Positions 5,847 through 8,342 of a DNA stretch of 8,342 bases are shown one piece after another; within the stretch, counting starts at the first letter, position 1, and the number at the start of each line of letters is the position of its first letter. The notes beneath the pieces are model-generated. The model worked only from the letters and a program-made list of their open reading frames with translations. It was not told the DNA's origin and did no database searches. Source of the stretch: Desulfobulbaceae bacterium UBA5123 (GTDB lineage Bacteria; Desulfobacterota; Desulfobulbia; Desulfobulbales; UBA5123); NCBI GenBank assembly GCA_002415465.1, contig DHYT01000220.1, forward strand, positions 224 to 8,565, given 5' to 3'. A program made the position numbers and the translations under genes.

Positions 5847-7237
5847 ACCCTCCGTCGCCACTCCCGCGCCCTGGCGACAAGCGCCCCGGCCCACTGCGGG
5901 ACGCCCACCGCATGGATATGGGTGTAGAGGGCCAACACGTTCTTATAGACCAATCCATCGCGGCCCCCGACAAACCCCACCCCGCGCGTCATCGCCAGGG
6001 CAAGCTCCTCGCCGCGGCCGGGCCAGTCGAGTACGCGGCTGTACCGGAACTCATGGCCCCGAATCTCCGTGCCGACGGCATAGAACGGGTTGTCGCCATC
6101 AACCTTGAGGGTCGTGTAGCCATGCGCCTGCGGCCGTTTTTCAAGGCCGTAGCGCACCGGGAACACCCCCACCAGGGGAAACTCCTCGCCATCCAGCACC
6201 ATCGCCTCCCCGAGATAGATGAGTCCGCCGCATTCGGCATACACCGGCAACCCCGCCTCGATCCGATCTTTCAACGAACGCCGGAAGGAACCGTTGGCGG
6301 CGAGATAGCGGGCGTTGGTTTCCGGAAAGCCGCCGCCGATATAGAGGCCGTCGATCTCCGGCACCTCAGCATCGACCAGGGAGTTGATCTCCACCAGCTC
6401 CGCCCCCTCGCCGGCCAGCGCCTCAAGGTTTTCCTGGTAATAGAATTGAAAGGCCGCGTCCCTGATGACCCCGATCCGCACCGGCGCACCGACGGCTGGC
6501 GGCCTCGACGCCGCCGCCATTTCGCTCATCGCCACCGACGATGGGCGCGTCAGGGCCAGTATCCCGTCGATATCGAGATATCTTTCCGCCGCCTCGGCCA
6601 GCGCGGCTATCGCTTCCCGCGCCTCCCCGTGTTCAGCGCAAGGGGTCACCCCCAGGTGCCGCTGCGGAAACACGTCCGGCAAGCGCGGGAACGCCCCCAG
6701 CACCGGCACCCCGGCATACCGCTCCACCGCCTCCCGCACCAGCTTTTCATGCCGGGCGGTGCCGACCTGGTTGAGCACCACCCCGCGGATATCAACCGCC
6801 GGATCGAGATTCTTGCAACCGAGCACCATCGCCGCCACCGTGCGCGTCGTCTTGGTGCAGTTCACCACCAGCAGCACCGGCAACCCCAGTTGCACGGCAA
6901 GCCCGGCCGTGCTGTAGGTGCCTTCCGGATCAACCCCGTCGTAGAGGCCGCGATTGCCTTCCACCAGCACCATCTCGCCGCTGCCGCCATGTCGGCTGAA
7001 ATTTTCAAGCAACGCCTCGCTGCTCATCAGATATGGATCAAGGTTATAGCAGGGAGACGATGCCGCCCCGGACAGCCAGCCGGCGTCGATATAATCCGGC
7101 CCCTTCTTGAACGGGGTCACCCGCATCCCGCGCCGGGACAGTGCGGCGACAAGGCCCACCGCGGCCACGCTTTTGCCGGCGCCGCCGCTCAATCCGGCGA
7201 TGACGAGGCCCTTCGGTTGTATTGATAATGCATGCAT
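5843..7237 (-). CDS. Cobyrinate a,c-diamide synthase family amidotransferase (CbiA/CobB; DsrN-like possible)
   Basis: A 464-residue protein that uses ATP and glutamine to amidate the a and c acetate side chains of a corrinoid or related tetrapyrrole. The N-terminal dethiobiotin-synthetase-like ATPase domain has the P-loop GLSGGAGKS (15-23), FKKGPDYID (43-51) and VEGNRGLYDG (92-101). The C-terminal class I glutamine amidotransferase domain (about 253-464) has GLYIGGGFPE, the nucleophile Cys336 in YAECGGLIYLG, GHEFRYS (394-400), and THIH (439-442) with the likely catalytic histidine. All key residues are present and the length is typical. The ATG at 7237 fits the promoter (TATAAT at 7281-7286) and places the P-loop at the usual distance; longer readings would start inside the promoter. 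No other cobalamin genes are in view. Relatives include DsrN, which amidates siroheme of dissimilatory sulfite reductase, so the substrate is unsettled. Confidence 0.92.
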   Translation of the reverse strand: MHALSIQPKGLVIAGLSGGAGKSVAAVGLVAALSRRGMRVTPFKKGPDYIDAGWLSGAASSPCYNLDPYLMSSEALLENFSRHGGSGEMVLVEGNRGLYDGVDPEGTYSTAGLAVQLGLPVLLVVNCTKTTRTVAAMVLGCKNLDPAVDIRGVVLNQVGTARHEKLVREAVERYAGVPVLGAFPRLPDVFPQRHLGVTPCAEHGEAREAIAALAEAAERYLDIDGILALTRPSSVAMSEMAAASRPPAVGAPVRIGVIRDAAFQFYYQENLEALAGEGAELVEINSLVDAEVPEIDGLYIGGGFPETNARYLAANGSFRRSLKDRIEAGLPVYAECGGLIYLGEAMVLDGEEFPLVGVFPVRYGLEKRPQAHGYTTLKVDGDNPFYAVGTEIRGHEFRYSRVLDWPGRGEELALAMTRGVGFVGGRDGLVYKNVLALYTHIHAVGVPQWAGALVARAREWRRRV

Positions 7238-7506
7238 AACGCAGACGATCCTTTTCCAGTCATAAAAGTAAATGGCTGGCATTATACCGCATCGCCTCTC
7301 CCTTGACGACTTCCTTCTGCCGTCGTCCGTGCCGGCGGATATCCACCGCTGCGGCCTCCTCGGCAACTTTATGTTATTTTATCGCTGCCGGAACGCCGCC
7401 CCCTTGCAATCGAGAGAGAGGGTGATTACATATTTAAGGAATTATTTTCCGACGACGCCTTTCCTTTCATCCGGCCTCCGGACAAACCATATTTTGAGGA
7501 TCAACA
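7238..7506. other. Divergent intergenic region between the amidotransferase and TPR genes
   Basis: These 269 bases hold the minus-strand promoter listed separately and the leader of the TPR gene. On the TPR side the region turns AT-rich (7366-7382 and 7426-7450). TTGCAA (7404-7409) with CATATT 19 bases on is a poor promoter match and is not called. A perfect small hairpin, TCCGG-CCT-CCGGA (7470-7482), lies in the TPR leader 13 bases before GAGG; its role, if any, is unknown. Confidence 0.5.
7281..7309 (-). promoter_or_regulatory. Sigma70-type promoter of the cobyrinate-diamide-synthase gene
   Basis: On the minus strand TCGTCA (7304-7309, four of six matches) and a perfect TATAAT (7281-7286) are separated by exactly 17 bases. 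Transcription would begin near 7274, giving a leader of about 37 bases with AAGGA at 7249-7253. This supports the start codon at 7237. Confidence 0.6.
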
Positions 7507-8139
7507 ATGTCAAACCAGCAAACCCAGGAAAACCTCGACACCGTCATCGCCGAGCTTGAAAAGAAATGCAAGGAGCTGCCGGATTCGCTCCTTGCCCATC
7601 ACAATCTGGCCATGGTGTATCGCAAGGCCGGCCGCCAGGCCGACGCACTCCGCGAGCTCAACAAGGCCATCGCCATTGACCCGCTCGCCCCGGAAACCCA
7701 TGTCAACCTTGGCGCGCTCTACTTTGAGATGGGCGACCTTGACAAAGCGCTCGCCGCCAACCAGGAAGCGGTGCGCATCCTGCCGGAATCCGCCCAGGCC
7801 CACGCCAACATCGGGTTGATCTGGCAGCAGCAGGGCGAGGCCGACAAGGCCATCGAGTCTTATCTCGAATCAACCCGGCACGACCCGAAACTCGCCACCA
7901 CCTGGGTCAACCTGACCACCGCCCAGATCATGGCCGGCAATTTCGACGCGGCCCTCGCCGCCGCCCAGAAAGGGGTTGAGATCGATCCGGATTTCTCCAT
8001 GGCCCAAAACAATCTGGCCGTGGCCTACTACTATAAGGAAGATTTCAAAGCCGCGCAGTTGCACGCCGAAAAAGCCAAAACCCTCGGCTTTCCGGTTGAT
8101 CCCCGCTTTCTGGAGGCGATCCGCAAGGGGCTCAACTAA
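7507..8139 (+). CDS. Soluble tetratricopeptide-repeat protein
   Basis: A 210-residue protein made almost entirely of TPR units. Repeats of 34 residues fall at about 28-61, 62-95, 96-129 and 130-163, with a fifth, partial one at 164-197. Typical TPR positions are visible, such as HHNLAMVYRKAGRQADAL, VNLGALYFEMGDLDKAL and NNLAVAYYYKEDFKAA, with DP turns at repeat ends. A short coiled-coil-like helix (8-24) precedes them. There is no signal peptide, transmembrane segment or catalytic domain, so it is probably a cytoplasmic protein-interaction scaffold; the partner is unknown. The ATG at 7507 has GAGG (7496-7499) 7 bases upstream. The next gene begins two bases after its stop codon, so the two are almost certainly cotranscribed. 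No confident promoter is seen in the 269 bases upstream. Confidence 0.93.
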   Translation: MSNQQTQENLDTVIAELEKKCKELPDSLLAHHNLAMVYRKAGRQADALRELNKAIAIDPLAPETHVNLGALYFEMGDLDKALAANQEAVRILPESAQAHANIGLIWQQQGEADKAIESYLESTRHDPKLATTWVNLTTAQIMAGNFDAALAAAQKGVEIDPDFSMAQNNLAVAYYYKEDFKAAQLHAEKAKTLGFPVDPRFLEAIRKGLN

Positions 8140-8141
8140 CC

Positions 8142-8342
8142 ATGAAAAACGCAAACATCAAGATGCCGCCGTGGTGCGTCTTCTGCGGCCAGAAGGTAGG
8201 CCGTCCGCAGCCCCCCGTGCAACGCAAGCTTCAGGAATTCACCGTCGGCACCTGCCAGTGCGGCGCGGTCTACACCTGCGATCCCACCGGCTTCAACATC
8301 GGTTCAGCGATGATCGAAGCCCTGGTCTATGCCTGCAACGAC
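8142..8342 (+). CDS. Cysteine-rich protein of unknown function, N-terminal 67 codons (partial)
   Basis: The reading frame is open to the window edge. The protein begins MKNANIKMPPWCVFCGQKVG and has Cys12 and Cys15 (WCVFCG), Cys38 and Cys40 (TCQCGAVYTCD), Cys46 and Cys65. The CxxC plus CxC pattern resembles a zinc ribbon or other metal knuckle; this is inference. The following DPTGFNIGSAMIEALVYACND looks like an ordered, conserved segment. I do not recognise a named family, though I have a vague memory of such proteins in sulfate reducers. It starts two bases after the TPR stop codon, with AAGGGG (8125-8130) inside the TPR gene 11 bases upstream, so translation is probably coupled and the two products may work together. 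Confidence 0.75.
   Translation, partial: MKNANIKMPPWCVFCGQKVGRPQPPVQRKLQEFTVGTCQCGAVYTCDPTGFNIGSAMIEALVYACND

Noticed and set aside
5912..7225. A 437-codon plus-strand open frame opposite the cobyrinate-diamide synthase gene
   Set aside because: Antisense shadow; composition is His/Arg-rich, and the opposite strand encodes a complete, motif-bearing enzyme.
7228..7237. Palindrome ATGCATGCAT over the amidotransferase start codon
   Set aside because: It is only 10 bases and explained by the ATG CAT GCA codons; no second copy was noticed nearby to suggest an operator.
7238..7366. N-terminal extension of the amidotransferase by 43 residues
   Set aside because: It overlaps the TCGTCA-17-TATAAT promoter and places the P-loop unusually far from the start.
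7272..7559. A 95-codon plus-strand frame overlapping the TPR start
   Set aside because: It has no family resemblance or ribosome site, mostly covers the intergenic region, and overlaps the well-supported TPR gene in another frame.

Overview
This is a GC-rich window (near 60% by eye) of ordinary bacterial chromosome, densely packed and almost fully coding. It carries nine protein genes, two of them cut by the window edges. Gene content and protein style point to a Desulfobacterota (former Deltaproteobacteria) anaerobe, probably a sulfur-metabolising member of or near the Desulfobulbales. The best single clue is a 61-residue ferredoxin whose cluster-binding residue positions match, from memory, Desulfovibrio africanus ferredoxin III. 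The placement is inferred from protein similarity recalled without a database search.

Left part (1-5206, all minus strand, so read from right to left). The ferredoxin gene (5206-5021) ends at a clear hairpin/T-run terminator. It is followed by a tight run: a four-helix membrane protein of unknown function (4889-4473), alanine racemase alr (4439-3303), arginyl-tRNA synthetase argS (3286-1628) and a single-pass SPOR-domain protein (1615-968). Gaps of 33, 16 and 12 bases suggest one operon joining D-alanine supply for peptidoglycan, arginine charging of tRNA and a septal peptidoglycan-binding protein. After a 128-base gap holding a weak terminator candidate and an overlapping promoter candidate come a short GNAT acetyltransferase resembling the small N-acetylglutamate synthases (839-375) and the first 103 codons of secA (309-1, cut at the window edge just before the expected Walker A motif).

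Right part (5207-8342). A 295-base AT-rich spacer divides the ferredoxin from a plus-strand gene for a 114-residue four-cysteine protein of unknown function (5502-5846). That gene converges on, and shares 4 bases with, a minus-strand gene of the cobyrinate a,c-diamide synthase family (7237-5843), which acts on cobalamin or possibly siroheme. The latter has a good promoter with a perfect TATAAT. Divergent from it, across 269 bases, a plus-strand pair encodes a soluble TPR protein (7507-8139) and a cysteine-rich protein (from 8142) that runs off the window.

I see no mobile element, CRISPR array, tRNA, rRNA or phage gene. The points most worth checking are the Cys-to-Asp ferredoxin, atypical signature residues in ArgS and Alr, the CobB/DsrN ambiguity, and the small cysteine proteins that I cannot assign.
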